Positions 36,194-49,912 of a DNA stretch of 64,000 bases are shown in pieces; the first letter of the stretch is position 1, and each line of letters opens with the position of its first letter. The notes beneath the pieces were generated by a model. That model saw nothing but the letters and a program-made list of their open reading frames with translations, made no database searches and was not told where the DNA came from. Source of the DNA: Triplophysa rosa (lineage: Eukaryota; Chordata; Actinopteri; Cypriniformes; Nemacheilidae); NCBI RefSeq assembly GCF_024868665.1, contig NC_079902.1, positions 17,723,450-17,787,449 on the forward strand, given 5' to 3'. The translations under genes and the position numbers were made by a program.

Positions 36194-39100
36194 GACACTT
36201 GCATATAAATGGCCTTACAGCTACAAACATGGACTACGCCACAAAATTTTATTTCACAGGCTTTTTAAGAAAGTAACTCAGTTAAGAATTCTGGCTCCCG
36301 GTCAGTATATGAATAAATTTTCATAACAAGGTTTGCATTAAAATTTATAAGCTATTATTAATATTAATAATAGTCTTGGCAAGTGATATATAGACCTAGG
36401 TCACTTGTGAATTCAAAAGAAAGGAAAAGGATCTTTTAAATACAAAGCTATCAGTACCCTTTGCAGCGTCTCTTTTCTCTGTTTCTCAGGACTGTGTTTG
36501 ATAGTTTGTATTCGCAGTGTTAACAAATTGGCCTGTCAGACGCATTATCCACACATTATGTGAAGTTCAGTATATACAGTTTGGCATGGTGACCGCGGTA
36601 AAAAGCTGCATTCATTGCACAGTTTGTGCTTAAGAGACTCTAATAAGCCTAATGTTATCAGCCCACTCTCTACGCACACATACACACACATGCACGGCTC
36701 TGATAAATGTATCACCAAAGCAAAATGCTGCAGCAAGCACAATCATATCTGGCCCATTTATCTTTCTCTATAGTTCATATGGAAACGCACATCTATTTCA
36801 TTCGGAATTCAAGTTGACAACATCACACAGGCATGGAAAAGAAGCTGGGGGAGGGAATGAAAAGCAGAAGTTGTAGTCTTAAGCAAAAAAGAGGCGTATG
36901 TTAATGTATTTGCTGCCATACAACCTTTGCTCATTTGAAAGACTTAAAAGTGCAAATTAGAGTATTTGACACATGCACCCAATACACAATGTGTGGAGCC
37001 ATTATTCTTACTAATGTGATATGCAGCCCGCGATCGGCTGTTGTTCTGCTATACGTGTCTCAGCAACACGGTAAACTCACAGACTAATACTAACACGCCT
37101 CGAGAAATGAACAATGATTAAGGTTTCATTGTCACACTTTGCGTGATTTGTACAACAGCGAATTCTCTCGTCTGGGTTTCTGTGCCCGGTTAACCTTAAC
37201 CATATGCGTCTATTGTGAAAATGCACATTTCAACAATAGATGCAGCACGACGTGGAAAAATATGTGCAGTCGTCAGGCAATCTGGATTAGATGCTTAAAT
37301 ACATGCCCTTTAGGTAGGGATTATTCATACTATTGGAACACAGATGGTTGGCTGTTTTGTGTGCGCGTGCGTGCATGTTGGCATTAAATGAGTATGTGTA
37401 AATATATGCCAGAATGAGTTTGAGTGTGTCGGTATGTTAAAAGGAAAGACTATAATTATGCATAAATTTGTCTCTCTGAGTAGGTGTCTGCTAAAAGTCA
37501 ACAAAACTGTTGTGTGCATGAGTGATTGCGTGTGCATTCGGTGCTCATCCACATTTGCGCATAAATATAAAGTGGCTCTGTGTGTATGTGGCGTGCGTGT
37601 TCCAGTAGCCTGTGCTCTTGGCCTTCCTGTGAACCTCACACCTGTAAAATCGATGAGAAGCAGCCTGGTTCATTCGGGTCTGCTCTCGTCCTCTCCTTCA
37701 CCCTGTTCAGCAAGGTTAAATCTATAAAGTTCACATCTTAACACTACATGTCAATCACACCCCCACCGCTCTCTTCACCCCAGACTGGTGTTGTTCTTTC
37801 AGGGGCAATAATTCATGTTTGCTTCATAGATGGCCTTGGTTTTCCACAATGTAGGCTCATTATGTTCATATATTTTGCTATAAACCTTTTGACTTATTGA
37901 ACATGGCGCTTTCAGTGTACTTTCAGGACATACTGATGTCTGTATTTTATCTATGTTTTTGTTTAAGAATTAAAAGCACACATGTGGTAGTAACAAAAAC
38001 GAACAAACGTGTAGCAAAAGGCCCTTCCAAAACTGTAGCAACAAAGATGGAAACTGAATTTTTAATATGGTTTTGTATGGTATAGAACTAGTATTTGTTT
38101 TGATTGGAATTACTGGAACAGATAAATATGTTTAATAGAAGTTGATGTCTCTGTACTTTTGTCAATAGATTGTATGTAAATCATTATAGCAAAATATTTT
38201 TAATTTACCAATTGTAACGGCTTAAAATATCACGTAGCCTATATGTCTGCATATTGGTCATCGGGATATAATATTTAGTCAAATTTTGGTAACAGCCTTA
38301 CAAAAATCGCACACCTAATTGAAAATGAATAGAAAATATCTCGGCTCATATAATATTTAATTTGACCTCCGAAGGTACACGATCAACACTTTCTGAAGGT
38401 TAAGCACCTGTTCACTGACCATTTGTTGAAAAAGAAAAAGGAGACTCTGATTTCTCCACTTTTCATAGAAGCACCTGTGAAACATGTGCATGGCATAAAT
38501 ATGAAATCTTGTTATATGGCTAAGATGGTGTCTTAGTTGTAAAAGTTTTTAAGCAAGCCATTAACATTAAAGATACAAAACAATTTCGTTGAAACAGTCC
38601 AATAGTAATCGACCAAAGCAACAAAATATCACATGGGGATATTTCAGCTCAAAACCATAAAGATGTCCCCCATGCACAACAATAAAATACTGCTGCATGG
38701 TTGAGGCATTAGATTCTCCATTATGTAAGCCTTTACATAAGATTAAACGCATTTGCCTGTATTCATTTATGCAAATGTGTGTGTATGCATGCATACAAAG
38801 ATACATGTCTGCGTTTACTATGCTCTCTTACATTATGTGTCACCATCATTAGCGTTGTGTGGTTTGAGACGCCTGTCCCCGGGGTGGTGCACAATAGTGT
38901 TTACCTCAACATTTTCCTGCAGTATACAGTGTTCAGTGGGTCTGGCTTGATTGAACCCTGTGGACCTATTAGGGCCTGTAATCAGGAGTGGAGCCAGGCC
39001 CAGCCCCCCGGGCTTCATTACACATTACAGGTACAAACCCAAGCATTAGCTAACTAACTAACAAAACCTGCTGAACTGCAATCATTCAACCCACTAAACA

Positions 39101-40270
39101 TGTTAGCTACACGCTGGCACACGGGCTTCTGTATCAAATGAGTTCTCGATTAAAGGTCATGTGCAATGAGCTAATGGAAGGAGCTGGATTAGCTGCAAAT
39201 GGTCATCGTGACGCGGTTGGTGCGTCGGACGAGGCATGAGAGATTTCTAGCCTATGGAGATCGACAGTCATGAAGGATGGAGCACAAGAAGCTAACCGTA
39301 GCAGCTACTGAACAGAAGAAATGTCTCTTAAGGTACCGTTTCATTGGCTGTGAACAAGAAACACAATCTCCATATTTAGTTGCATTTTGGTTTGAAGAGA
39401 GATTCGGAAGCGATTAAAGAAAGTTTTATGTTTGTCACGCTTTTCCGTTCTCTTTAAATTCTAATTCGGAGGCCATTTTCGTATACTCCATTGCACTAAA
39501 TCTTAAAGAACTAATTAAAAGTTTCTTCCTGGCAGAGTGATACAGGGGAAAAGGATTTCGAAGTTGTTAGCAGACGTTCCTAACCACTTTTCTGTTGACT
39601 GATTTTCTCTTCCGCCGTGTATAATGTAATGTGACACAGAAAGATGAGGAAAGGGTACGTAGAAGGTGCTCCACCGAGCATATACTCGGGCTCACATCTG
39701 ACCCTGGGGATGAAATAGCAGTTGTCTGTTGGCATTAGCGTTGTGGACAGCCTGCCTGAGCATGTCACGGTGTCACAGAGATCTCACTTCCCGACGGCGT
39801 TCACAGGAAGTGAGATATTGACGAGGGGCTGATATTTTTAGCTGACTTTAATTAGGGCGCGTCAGAGATATCAGCCATCAATATGATTGCATCATTACAG
39901 TCCAGGCGTGAGGTCCTAATACAGACATGCACGACCTTGACGGGAATTAATCCTTTGAGAATGATGTTAAAGATGACTGGAAATTTTCAGTTTGGGATTT
40001 TATTGATGCAGTGAGTTAAGAAATATATGAGACGGACTGATTTTTGGATTACTTTGAAGTAGTGCAGTATAATATTTCTATAAAATATAGAATTAAAATG
40101 AACCACTGCATGTATCTAAAGGGCAATTTTGGACTTTTATTGGATAACCGAGAGATGTCATTTTTAAAAGCAAAATCTTTGCTTTGGGTTATTTAGCTTT
40201 ATCAGCACAGGAATCGCATGCAGCTGTATTGATATTTAGTTCAATAGCAGTCTTGCCTATGTGATATTGC
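36194..40270. other. non-coding, nothing recognised
   Basis: Four kilobases without a recognisable element or gene. Contains short CA/TG-rich patches (about 36670-36700) and CATGCATAC words near 38785. Frames at 37325-37727 are Thr/His/Cys-biased and lie over TG-rich DNA. Sequence around 38930-39260 and 39640-39960 is less AT-rich and unassigned. Confidence 0.4.
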
Positions 40271-40366
40271 TTAATGGTCCAGTGTGTACTTTTTTGGAGG
40301 ATCTATTGACAGAAATGCAATATACAAAACTATGTCTTCAGAGGTGTATAAAGACCTTACATAATT
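40271..40366. repeat. partial copy of 45575-type repeat
   Basis: Begins TTAATGGTCCAGTGTGTAC, then GGAGGATCTATTGACAGAAA and GGTGTATAAAGACCTTACAT. It matches the first ~100 bases of the element at 45575-45950 and then stops in AT-rich sequence. Confidence 0.7.
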
Positions 40367-41481
40367 AATTAATTTTTAGTTTAATTAAAAAATATCCATG
40401 CTTTATGTAGTTAATATGTTAGGCATATTTTTGACATTTAAGAAGAAGAAAATAAAGAAATTGAAACACAAATGAGTGCAAAATTTAAGTTTAGTTGTCA
40501 CATAGTTGACATAGTATTATCATTGTTTATTTGTTTAATGATATTTTCATAAATATTGTGACAGCGAGCTAGCCATGAGACACACAAGAACCAATGAGAT
40601 TTTGGATAAACTATTTGGTTCATTTAAACTGTTCCTTATAAGGTGTTTGCTTTAAAGTATTTACAGTTTTAGTGGCAAATCAATCTTTATTCTCGGTAAC
40701 TTTAGATCCTTGTCTGTTTAAAGTAGTTTAGAAGCTAGCATTAGCAAACACTGTGATGTGGGAATGCACTGCATGCAGGGCTCCACATCTTTCCAACCCC
40801 TTTATTTCACACCGCCTCCAGGTGAAATTTAAAGAACCCATACGTTATTGGCTCGTCTATTACGTTGTAGGGGCTAATAAGGCTACAAAGCTATGTTGCG
40901 AGACCACCACAAAGTGCTGAGGCGCAGAGAAAAGTGGAACATGATTCATCTTGTTTGGAAGGCAAGGCCTTATTAGGACCAGTGAGTGTGGAGGGGCTTT
41001 GGTGGGGGGGAAGGCTTCACTAGGCTTTGCTATATAGCTTGCCTATAATTGCTTTTGGCTACACCCTGAGAATGTGATGAGTCGAGACGAGACTTTGTTT
41101 GAGTGACTGCACATGGTGCCTGGGTTGCTTTAGAAACAAAGCAATCACTTCATAGCCACAAGACTTACAAGATGTAGATTTGAAACACTCAGGTTCATTT
41201 TCCGCCTTTCAGACTCATTCACAAGGATGTTTATCAATGTTTAAAAGTTCTTGTTTTGTAAATGGAACATAATTCCTTGTGAAAATCTGGTAATTTGTGA
41301 TGCTAATCATTCAAATTATTAATGCTTTTGTGATTCTGTTACCCTCGAAGTTTTATGTCTAGATGGTTATATAATTATCCTTCTGTCTGTCACCCACTTC
41401 TATGATGTAAAGCTATTCAGTAAATTTAAAAAATAATTGCACAGGTGTAAAAAATACCACAATATAAATTTGAGATTATAT
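40367..41481. other. non-coding, nothing recognised
   Basis: AT-rich flanks with a less AT-rich core at about 40740-41060. No element ends and no recognisable coding. Confidence 0.4.
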
Positions 41482-41680
41482 TTAAAGGGATAGTTCCCCC
41501 AAAAACGAAACCCTCTTGTCTTTCTTCCACAGAAGACAAAGGAACATATTTTGAAGAATGTTGGTTACCAAACAACGGCGGTACCCATTGACTTTGCATT
41601 GCTTTTTTGTCCATTCAGCAGAAATAAACTTTCTTCAAAATATCTTTTTGTGTTCTGCGAAAGAAAGTCTTACAGGTTAG

Positions 41681-43417
41681 CAGGGCTGTAGTCAAGTCCA
41701 CCTTTGTCGAGTCCAAGACAAGAACTAGTCGAGACCGAGTCAAGACCGAGTCTAAAGAGTTTCAAATCCAAGTCAAGTCCAAAGAGGTTCGAGTCCAAAT
41801 GAGATGGTGAAGACAGAGACAGAAAAAAGAATCCTCTTCAAGACCACATACTTTATATGTAATGATCAACAGTGGATCAAATTAGGTCATTTCATTTAGT
41901 ATTAGGTATAGCAATTTCACCAAAGTCACATAAAGCCGAAGTGCAACTTCAGATTTTCAGTCTTTTTATTGTAGTGTAACAATCACATTCTGGGCTGCCA
42001 AAGGAAAATGTTTCCATTCTCAGCTTGTTTACTTGTCAGTGTTAACTGCATTGAATCAACATCACTTTTGCAACCGCAATTAATGTTGAATACATGTAGA
42101 AGTTTCAACAAACCATCATTATTGTGATCAGTATTTGCTTTAGTTCTTGATTCTTGTGTTTTAATGTTAGGTTTTCATTGTCTGTTATAACAATGTGCCA
42201 AAATACAATTGTCGAGGCAATGAAAACTAAGATCCATTGGGATCAGGTGATAATGATTGTAGTCTTTGTGCAGTTACCTAAATAATTGCTTATGAGTGCA
42301 TTGTGTTATTGATTATGAGTAGGGATTTAACGATTCACTCAGCTCACGATGCGATGCGAGTCACGATTCTGATCTCACGATGCTATTTATTCACGATTAA
42401 TTTTTACAAAATGAGTTGAAACAAATTAGAAATGAACAACTTCCCTTGCATTATTTCTTAAATGCTTCACGTTGCTTTGTATAATAAAATAATGTTTTAT
42501 TTCAAATAACAAAACTAAACTGCAATTTTATAACAAATTAATAATAGAAAAAGTCTCTTTAATATAAACAAACTAATACTGTCTGAGCTTTTCTTGGATT
42601 TTTTTGCATTTAAGAAATATCAGCATGTCCACGTTTAGATTTGCAGTGAAAATAGCGGCCCCTGCTGTTCAAAAAATGTATTGCGATTCAGTTCACACCT
42701 CAACCGATTTGAATCGTCACTCATTATAACCGATTTTCAACCGGCTCACGGTGAATCGTTACATCCCTAATTATGAGTACTGTGTGATACTACAGTGTGA
42801 GATTAAAGCAGTGGTATTGCTTATTATACTTTGAATTGACAGAAAATACACACACAAAAAAACTTTAAATTGGTGAATCAATCAGACATCAAGAATCAGT
42901 GTATTAAACTCAACAATAGTGACAATCAACAAAAGAAAGCATCATGCTGCAAGGCATACTGTGTAACATCATAGTACAAAACTCATTCATGACTCCCAGC
43001 ATGCATTGCAGTTCATCTGATTATCCGAATTAGTTTGGATTAGATTGTCACCATTGTTGAGGTTTGTATGATGAGTGTTGATGTCAGGAAAACTTTCGGT
43101 TTAATTTGGCACAGTATCTTAGCATTGTGAACCAGAACACTCAAATCAGTCATCAACTTCATTTAGTATTATTTATCATCTTTTTTTACAGCTTGACACC
43201 CATCGCAAAAAGTAACCTACTCCAAGAGGAAAGAGAATTAACTTAATGAAAGTCAAGAGTCCAACTAAAGCAAACATATATGCTTCATCAATGGTTTTGT
43301 TTGGAAGGAGAACAAAATCATCGGACTCGGTCGAGACCAACTAGAACATTTGGCGAGTCCAATGACCAAGTTCTAGTGCAGATACCAACAAGTCCGGATT
43401 TAAGTACTACAGCACTG
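41681..43417. mobile_element. hAT element, middle of the nest
   Basis: Ends CAGGGCTGTAGTCAAGTCC and (from right) CAGTGCTGTAGTACTTAAAT. The octamer CAGGTTAG is identical on both sides (41673-41680, 43418-43425). The left subterminal region has repeated GAGTCCAAG/CAAGACCGAGTC words, and the right has GACTCGGTCGAGACCAAC. No transposase frame. Interrupted by 42320-42769. Confidence 0.88.
42320..42769. mobile_element. hAT element, innermost of the nest
   Basis: Ends TAGGGATTTAACGATTCAC and (from right) TAGGGATGTAACGATTCAC, with one mismatch in the first 19. The octamer ATTATGAG flanks both sides perfectly (42312-42319, 42770-42777). Subterminal CACGATGCGATGCGAGTCAC pairs loosely with GAATCGTCACTC. 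450 bp, non-coding. Confidence 0.9.
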
Positions 43418-43485
43418 CAGGTTAGAAATGACAAGGTTGAGTAAATGATGACAGAATTTCCATTTTTGGGTGAACCATACCTTTA

Positions 43486-45574
43486 CAACCTCCTGCTTAC
43501 TGTATGAAACTAAAGGCGCTGTTGTCCTACCTACAATAAAATACATTTGGAAAGGTAGAAGTGAACATTTTCTCATAGTATGAGCAACATTGCAAAAAGA
43601 GGGCCCCCATGAAACTGAATAATAACATTGGCAAATCCCATACCCATCCTTTTATAGTCACAAAAGGAGGATAAGAAATGAATGTATTGAGAAACATATT
43701 TTATGTATGCCGCATTAAGTTTTCATAAGTAAGTAGTTTCATGCATCTTTATATCTTATAATGCATAAAAGTAGGGTGCATATATTTTGAAAAAGTAATG
43801 AAAGCTGTATTTTAGGTCGGTACAAAGAGGGCACATTTCCCATGCCCATGCATTTTAGAAGTTGAGCCGTTTTCCTTTCAGTGATCAGTTTTTCTGCTTT
43901 ATGCAGACTTGGTGTGGTTTCCAGGCGCTCTGGTTTTACTATGATACTCTTGTCGAGCCATTCAGCAAAATAATAAGAAGAATAAGACGATTTGGACCTA
44001 GGACAGCCCACTAATGAATTTGAAGGGTCCAAAAGGCTTAACAAGAGAGTGACATTGAGAGGGGAAATGGTGGCTGCACAGACAATGTTAAAGAGATCCT
44101 GGAGTCATTACATGGCTATTAGAGTGCATTACGGCTTCGGGTGTAATAGAAACTCCTGCTGTTTGTCTCTGGTGGATGGAATAATTTCCGGAACCTTTCT
44201 CTGTCCCAAAATGTACCTCAATTTCTGGCTGGTAACAATAGGGGACAGCACTTCAGCCATGCCTCTCATTCTTGACAAGCTATTACCATAAGTTTCCGCA
44301 TATTCTATCTATGTGAAATGGGAGGCTTCAAAGTAATGCTCTCCACAGGAGCGTGGAATCCCCTTATGCGTGTGCTTTAAGACTGAGAATGTAGTGCATA
44401 TTTCACACTCATGACAATCTAATCATGTGATTCCATATCTGTTTCTCTCACTCTTGTTTGTCCAGAATTGCAAGAAGGAATCTTTTCTCTTTAGGATGGC
44501 GTTCAAATTAAAAAAAAAATAAGCTGAACGTGTGAAAGGTCCCAGTCCTGTTACACAATGAATACGCTCACAGAGACTGTCAAGTGGGGTGGCATTTGAA
44601 GTCCCTTACTTTTACAATAAGATGTCTCAGATGTGTAATGGGGCTCTTGGGACCGTTGTGATATACAGTATGTTCAATTTACAGCCGTGAGGAAAACTGT
44701 ACTATAGCCTTTATGGTGAAGCTGTATTGTGAGGATAAAGGTCAGTCACATCTTTGTCTCAAACACGCTCTCGGTCATGGCAATGGGTTTTGTTGATGAG
44801 AATTTTGTAGCTCCATCTTTTTGCAGGTGCTTTTTGCACACGCTCCAGTTTGGGGCCACCGCCTGGCAGGTGTTCATGATGTGGTTGTCATCTGAACTTC
44901 AAGCAAGTTCTTAAATTCCCTGCCAGTGCCAACTTCATTTCTGCACGATGAAACGGTTCAGTTCCCATCACCTGCTCGGATGTGCCATGGTGCCGGTGAG
45001 CGCTCAGCAGATTCCCCTTCTCCCTCACTGCTATTTGCTGCACTCTTTTCAATTCAGATGAAAGAGAGATCGGTCCACAGATAGCTCTGTGTGGAGAGGA
45101 GCTCTATTCCATCCTGATGAGCAGCAAATGTGAAGTCTTAAGAGACTGAAACCTATTTAAGATAGGCCCTTTCATGTGCTTACCCTGGCCAGCATTTATA
45201 AATCTGTACATTTTGTTTATGTGTAGACACTGATGGGTTAACTGTTGCTTGCTTTGAAAGCTGTTGAATGGAGTTTGGAATTGATTGTACCCAGTGTGCG
45301 TTCTTGTTTATTTATTTCTTATACTTTTTTTATCCAGAGTATGTGAGTGGTAGGGAGTGGGAGTTGCACGGATTTTGCCTGAAGCAAGCGGCGTTTGTTT
45401 TTAGTCAGGTCGTATGTGTGTTGTTTCTCGCTCCAGGATTGTTCCAATCCCTCTCTATCATGAGCATAATGCATGTTAGAAGCCAATTACTAGTGAAAAT
45501 GCATTTTTTTATATTATAAGAACGTACAAGAAAGTAGTAAGTAAAAAATAGTGAATTATAAAGAATAAAAATCA
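43486..45574. other. non-coding, nothing recognised
   Basis: No recognised element. Frames at 43739-44291 on both strands have no domains. The sequence at 44720-45170 is less AT-rich and unassigned. Confidence 0.4.
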
Positions 45575-45950
45575 AAAGTCCAATGCTTAATTTTTTGGAG
45601 GATCCATTGACAGAAATGCAATATAATATTCATAACTATGTCATCCAAGGTGTATAAAGACCTTACATAATGAAGCGTTATGTTTTTATTACCTTAGAAT
45701 GAGCTATTTCTACACCACGGGTCCCCTTGCTTGGAATTCGCCATGTTTGTTTCTACAGTAGCCCTAAACGGACAAACTGCTCTACAAAGGGCATTTTGTA
45801 AAAAAGTTATCTCCTTCTGCAAAGAAGCGAAAATGTGACGACATCTTAGCCCTGTGTCAGCCACCGTAGTGGAGGGGTAGAGTAAGCCGTTGATTGCTTT
45901 TCGCAACCTCACCGCTAGATGCCACTAAATTTCATACACTGGACCTTTAA
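45575..45950. mobile_element. interspersed DNA repeat, near full length
   Basis: Left AAGTCCAATGCTTAATT then GGAGGATCCATTGACAGAAA; right CCGCTAGATGCCACTAAAT and CACTGGACCTTTAA. GGTCCAGTGTG-type ends (better seen at 40276) are inverted relative to CACTGGACCTTTAA, so this is a TTAA-type MITE. The centre includes CAGTAGCCCTAAACGGACAA. Related copies lie at 26978-27888, 40271-40366 and 47896-48003. Confidence 0.65.
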
Positions 45951-47796
45951 TGGAAGTAAACGACAGGGATGGTAAATGTTAATGTGAAGACAACTAAAGA
46001 TTTGTTGTTTTAAAATGACAAGTTGACGACATAATGTGTGCCATTGACATTGAAATAAAACCATTTTTTGAGTTATATGAAAATTGGGTCCAGTTATTCA
46101 GCCAATTCTGCTACAGTATGAAGTGATCTTGGCGCAAGATGACTGTTACGTGGGCAGGGATAGAGCAATTAGTAAAAACAGAAAAAGCTGTAATGTGCAT
46201 ACTTGTACCATATAAGAGCTGCGCAATTTTGAGTTTGGCCTGTGATGTTTCCCAATTGTAATTTTAAAGGCAGTGCTTTTAAATTAGGACCGGAATAATT
46301 GTAATATTTGTCAATTTTTATTTTCTAATATTTTGTGTATTTTTCTTCCTTCACCCATGTGACTTTTGAAAAGCACCATCAGCGCAGCGTGACACCGCCA
46401 ATGCCCTCGAAGTATAATGCTAATTAAACATAAGTATGGGTTGGGCTGTGGGATATCTCCAACCCTCTGCATACCAACCATCTGGACAGTAATTAGGCCA
46501 CTGGACCCTAAGGTCCTTTAATAAAGCAATTTATTGTCTCAAATGGGAAGTGACCGGCCCTGATCACCACACTTGAAGAGAGTCCTTCAGCTTTTTCGTG
46601 GCACTTCCTTTCAAGCACTACTTAAGGATGAGCTGTTTTAATGAAATGAGCTTTGCACAAATGGCAAGGCATGTGTGAGTTTTTTTCCTAACTAGCAAAG
46701 AAACAAGAAAAAAATGTTACTTAGTAAGACAGTTTTCGAGCTAAAACAAGGGTAAAGCTACACGGTTTGCACAAACAAGGGCCCCCGGGGCATCTCCAGT
46801 CCTCTGTGTATTGGTCTTTATGGTTGCATATCCTGTGGCAGTGAGGGTCCCAAGCCAGGCAATTATGAGTTTCATACAGACAGGAATGTCTTCAGAGAAT
46901 GGCAGAGATTTATATTTTTTAGGAGAGGACCTGCAGACATTTTTCCACTGTGTCATTTGATGTTATTGTGATGGACTGTGACATAAACCCTTGTCATTAC
47001 AAGAACTGTGTTGAGTTTGCTATGTTTCTGGGTTTTAAATAAAAAAAAACTGGACCCATTACCAGAAAGGGAGGATCTTTCTTGACCCTTTTTTTTTTGC
47101 CGTGGCAATTTCCCAAACTGAGGTTGAGTTACTGCCAGGTGTAATATAGAATAACTAAGGAGGGATATTGATGTTAAAGATGAAAGCGAAAACGTTCTTA
47201 TAGGTCATTGAGAAGTTTATCTATAGTGGTGGCTCTCAAAGCACCAATGTAACAACAGTCTTAATGAATAAAGATGTATAGAAAGGATGGTGCAGTAGCG
47301 AACGTCAGCTGGAATCTCTTCATCACTCATCTCATTGTGTTTCTACTCTCTGGGCTAGATACGATCTATCGCTTTCCTCAATGTTATCCATTTCATTTAA
47401 AAATCCATGATTTCCCTTGTTGCTAGCTGAAAGTTGTCATTTAGTTCACTTCTCGGAAGACTGTATTGGATCAGATCCATCTAATGAAGGCTATGCAGAA
47501 GTCAATAAGTAAAGTAGGCATGGCCAGAAAAAGAAGGCAACCGGGGAGAGAGAAATCACTAATGTGTCACGGGTAATGACTGAGATAGTGACTTTTAGAA
47601 GGCTTGGTTGTGGGAAAGCCCATTCTTCCACCTTATCTTACAACCCCAGACCCAACACCCGCCTCGACACTTCACATGTGTACAGAATCTCTGCATGTGA
47701 CCATTTTAACAAAGCTATCCACCAGCTGAGAGTTAAAGTTGTTTACCTTTTGATACAGTATTATAAAGATGGATGCAGAGTGGCGACTTCTTGGTG
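45951..47796. other. non-coding, nothing recognised
   Basis: Two homopolymer-rich spots (A-run near 47041, T-run near 47091) and otherwise single-copy-looking sequence. The region 46370-46640 is less AT-rich and unassigned. Confidence 0.4.
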
Positions 47797-48003
47797 TTTA
47801 AAGGGATAGTTCCTACTAAAATATATTGAAAGTATTGATGTTGTCACGTTTTCAACATCAAGGTATTTAGCAAACATGAAGGTAATAGAAATCTAACGCT
47901 TCATTATGTAAGGTCTTTATACACCTCTGAAGGCAACATTTCATATATGATATTGCATTTCTGTCAATAGATCCTCAAAAAAATTACACATTAGACCTTT
48001 AAA
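47797..48003. repeat. foldback left tip plus inverted 45575-type fragment
   Basis: Positions 47797-47825 hold TTTAAAGGGATAGTTCCTAC, the left tip of the foldback family. A small hairpin TGATGTTG…CAACATCA follows at 47836-47868. From 47896, CTTCATTATGTAAGGTCTTT and TTCTGTCAATAGATCCTCAA run to GACCTTTAA, an inverted partial copy of the 45575-45950 repeat. Two fragments abutting; the order is unclear. Confidence 0.55.
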
Positions 48004-48860
48004 TCCATCTTACTCATGCTTTTGAACAAGCGTATTAAAATTGGTATACAGTCAGTATGATGTATTGTAAACCAAACAATAACCAATTCATTTTGGCATT
48101 TACAAAATAAATAGTTATGGTCTTACACACGTTTTTGTATGGCCACAATAAAACACTTGAAATAGCACGCTTCAGGCATTGGTTTTGATTACTTTGTAAC
48201 CATTCGGTGGAATTGCACAAAAAAAACGTTCTGCTAAACTTATTTCGCTTGCTACAAAAAATATATCTTACAGGTTCAAATGAATAAAGGGTACGAAAAT
48301 GAAAGAATTTTCAAAGCACTGAATGTGCCATTTTCAAGGACACTGACAGACAGATGTATGGTTCATGACGTGATCAGTATTCAGAAGATAATACCACCTA
48401 ATATTTCACTGTATTTGTCTCTGGAGCTCTAAAGATTCACATTCCATTCAGTACTTTTTGTACTTCCTGTTGTTTTATTATTATTATATTGGACTTCCTG
48501 TTATTTTTTTAGAGAGAAGTAAAAAAAATCTGGCAAAATAATATAGTTTTTGAGGTGATGATTTCTGAGCAGGAACAGGAGACTGAAGAAAGAGAATAGA
48601 GACCTTTGAGAGAATTGCCCACAGATTAGCGCAAAGGAAAATGATAAAAGAGGTGTTTCGGCCGAGAAGATTGCTCTGCTTTTATAATAGCACGAATCAG
48701 CTTATCAGAATACAGACTACCTGAACACTTTGTTGTGTTGGAAGGTTCATGATAAGTTTAGTTGAACTGAAGTTTAAATGGATTTGTACATTTGGATATG
48801 TATGACTACATCTCACCAGTTTTAACTGAGATGAATGAGAGTCAGATTTGTAAAAACTCT
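48004..48860. other. non-coding, nothing recognised
   Basis: AT-rich; no element ends or recognisable frame. Confidence 0.4.
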
Positions 48861-49107
48861 CCCTCTTGTCATTTCAAACCTGTATGACTTTATTTCTTCT
48901 GCAGAACACACAAGAAAACATTTTGAAGAATGTTGGTAACCGAACAACGGTGGGACCCAGTGACACATTGGTTTACTTTTATGTCCCAACATTCTTCAAT
49001 TTTTTTCTTGTGTTCCTCAGAAGAAAGTAAGTCATACAGGTTTGAAATTAAATGAGGGTGAGTAAATGATGACAGAATTTTTATTTTTGGGTGAACTATC
49101 CCTTTAA
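48861..49107. mobile_element. foldback element copy
   Basis: Left TTGTCATTTCAAACCTGTAT, stem ACATTTTGAAGAATGTTGG; right CCCAACATTCTTCAATTTTT, ATTAAATGAGGGTGAGTAAA and terminal GGGTGAACTATCCCTTTAA. The right half is well preserved and the left tip is lost. Confidence 0.75.
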
Positions 49108-49831
49108 ATGCTACGTGTGTGGACTGCAGTGCATCGTAGAATAATGTCCTAGATGTGGGCAATTAAATCGAACGAGCATCATTCAACGCAAACAAAACAA
49201 TAAGGCTTTGTTCTCTGGGAATGTAATGTTGTATTCACAGCAGTCTATTGAATCTGAATGCTTATTGCTTTAGATACCATTTCCAGTCATAATCACAGCC
49301 ACGCCGTGTTGTCACGATGCATTAAATTAGGAATATCGTCATATTGATTGAACAGTTACAAAGACAAGCATCAGCAATCTTGAGATTCGGTCCATAATCT
49401 TCTTTTCACATATGTTTTCATTTCCATCTCCAAACTGTGGGATAATCAATATGTAATCAATCTCTTAGACAGCAAATGGGACCTGGATCCCTGGGGAGGT
49501 TCCCTCTGACCACCTAATAAGAAAGAAACGTAAAATATGGAGAGGTATTGGAGAAATTCATGCATTCAACTTCTGATAGGTTCATTAACTCGTTGCTTAT
49601 AAAGTAGCAGGGAGAATTAGCCATGAGAGTAGTCCATCTTAAAGGTTTCGGCCTCCCTAGGGACCAGGGGGTCAACGAGGAAGACCTTAATTCAGTTCTA
49701 TCACTGAGGCACTTTTCAAGCTAAGTGGTTGTTTGTAATCTACTTAGTATAAGACAAGGGAATAGAGACCATGTTGTGAGGATTCTTGACAGAGAAACAC
49801 TGGAATTTAAATATTTGATTGATGCTTTTTT
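49108..49831. other. non-coding, nothing recognised
   Basis: No recognised repeat ends or coding frame. Confidence 0.4.
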
Positions 49832-49912
49832 GTATAATTTACAATTATACATTCATGAGTAAGTGCATTGTCTGGGATTCGAACCTAGGACCTTGGCATT
49901 TCTGGCATTACT
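49832..49912 (-). mobile_element. tRNA-derived SINE fragment
   Basis: The minus strand reads AATGCCAAGGTCCTAGGTTC then GAATCCCAGACAATGC, containing the B-box GGTTCGAATCC, then ATGAATGTATAATTG. The A-box head is absent. Same SINE family as 34288-34405 and 55637-55780. Confidence 0.65.

Larger units (their letters stand above)
41482..43485. mobile_element. foldback element, outermost of a three-level nest
   Basis: Left end TTAAAGGGATAGTTCCCCC at 41482, stem ATTTTGAAGAATGTTGG and AAAATATCTTTTTGTGTTC. After a 1.74-kb insert it resumes with AGAAATGACAAGGTTGAGTA and ends GGGTGAACCATACCTTTA at 43485. Without the insert it would be about 260 bp. Same family as 7242-7686. Confidence 0.8.

Noticed and set aside
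35827..36230. Similar frames on both strands as a gene pair
   Set aside because: The symmetry is caused by the palindromic foldback element at 35965-36193.
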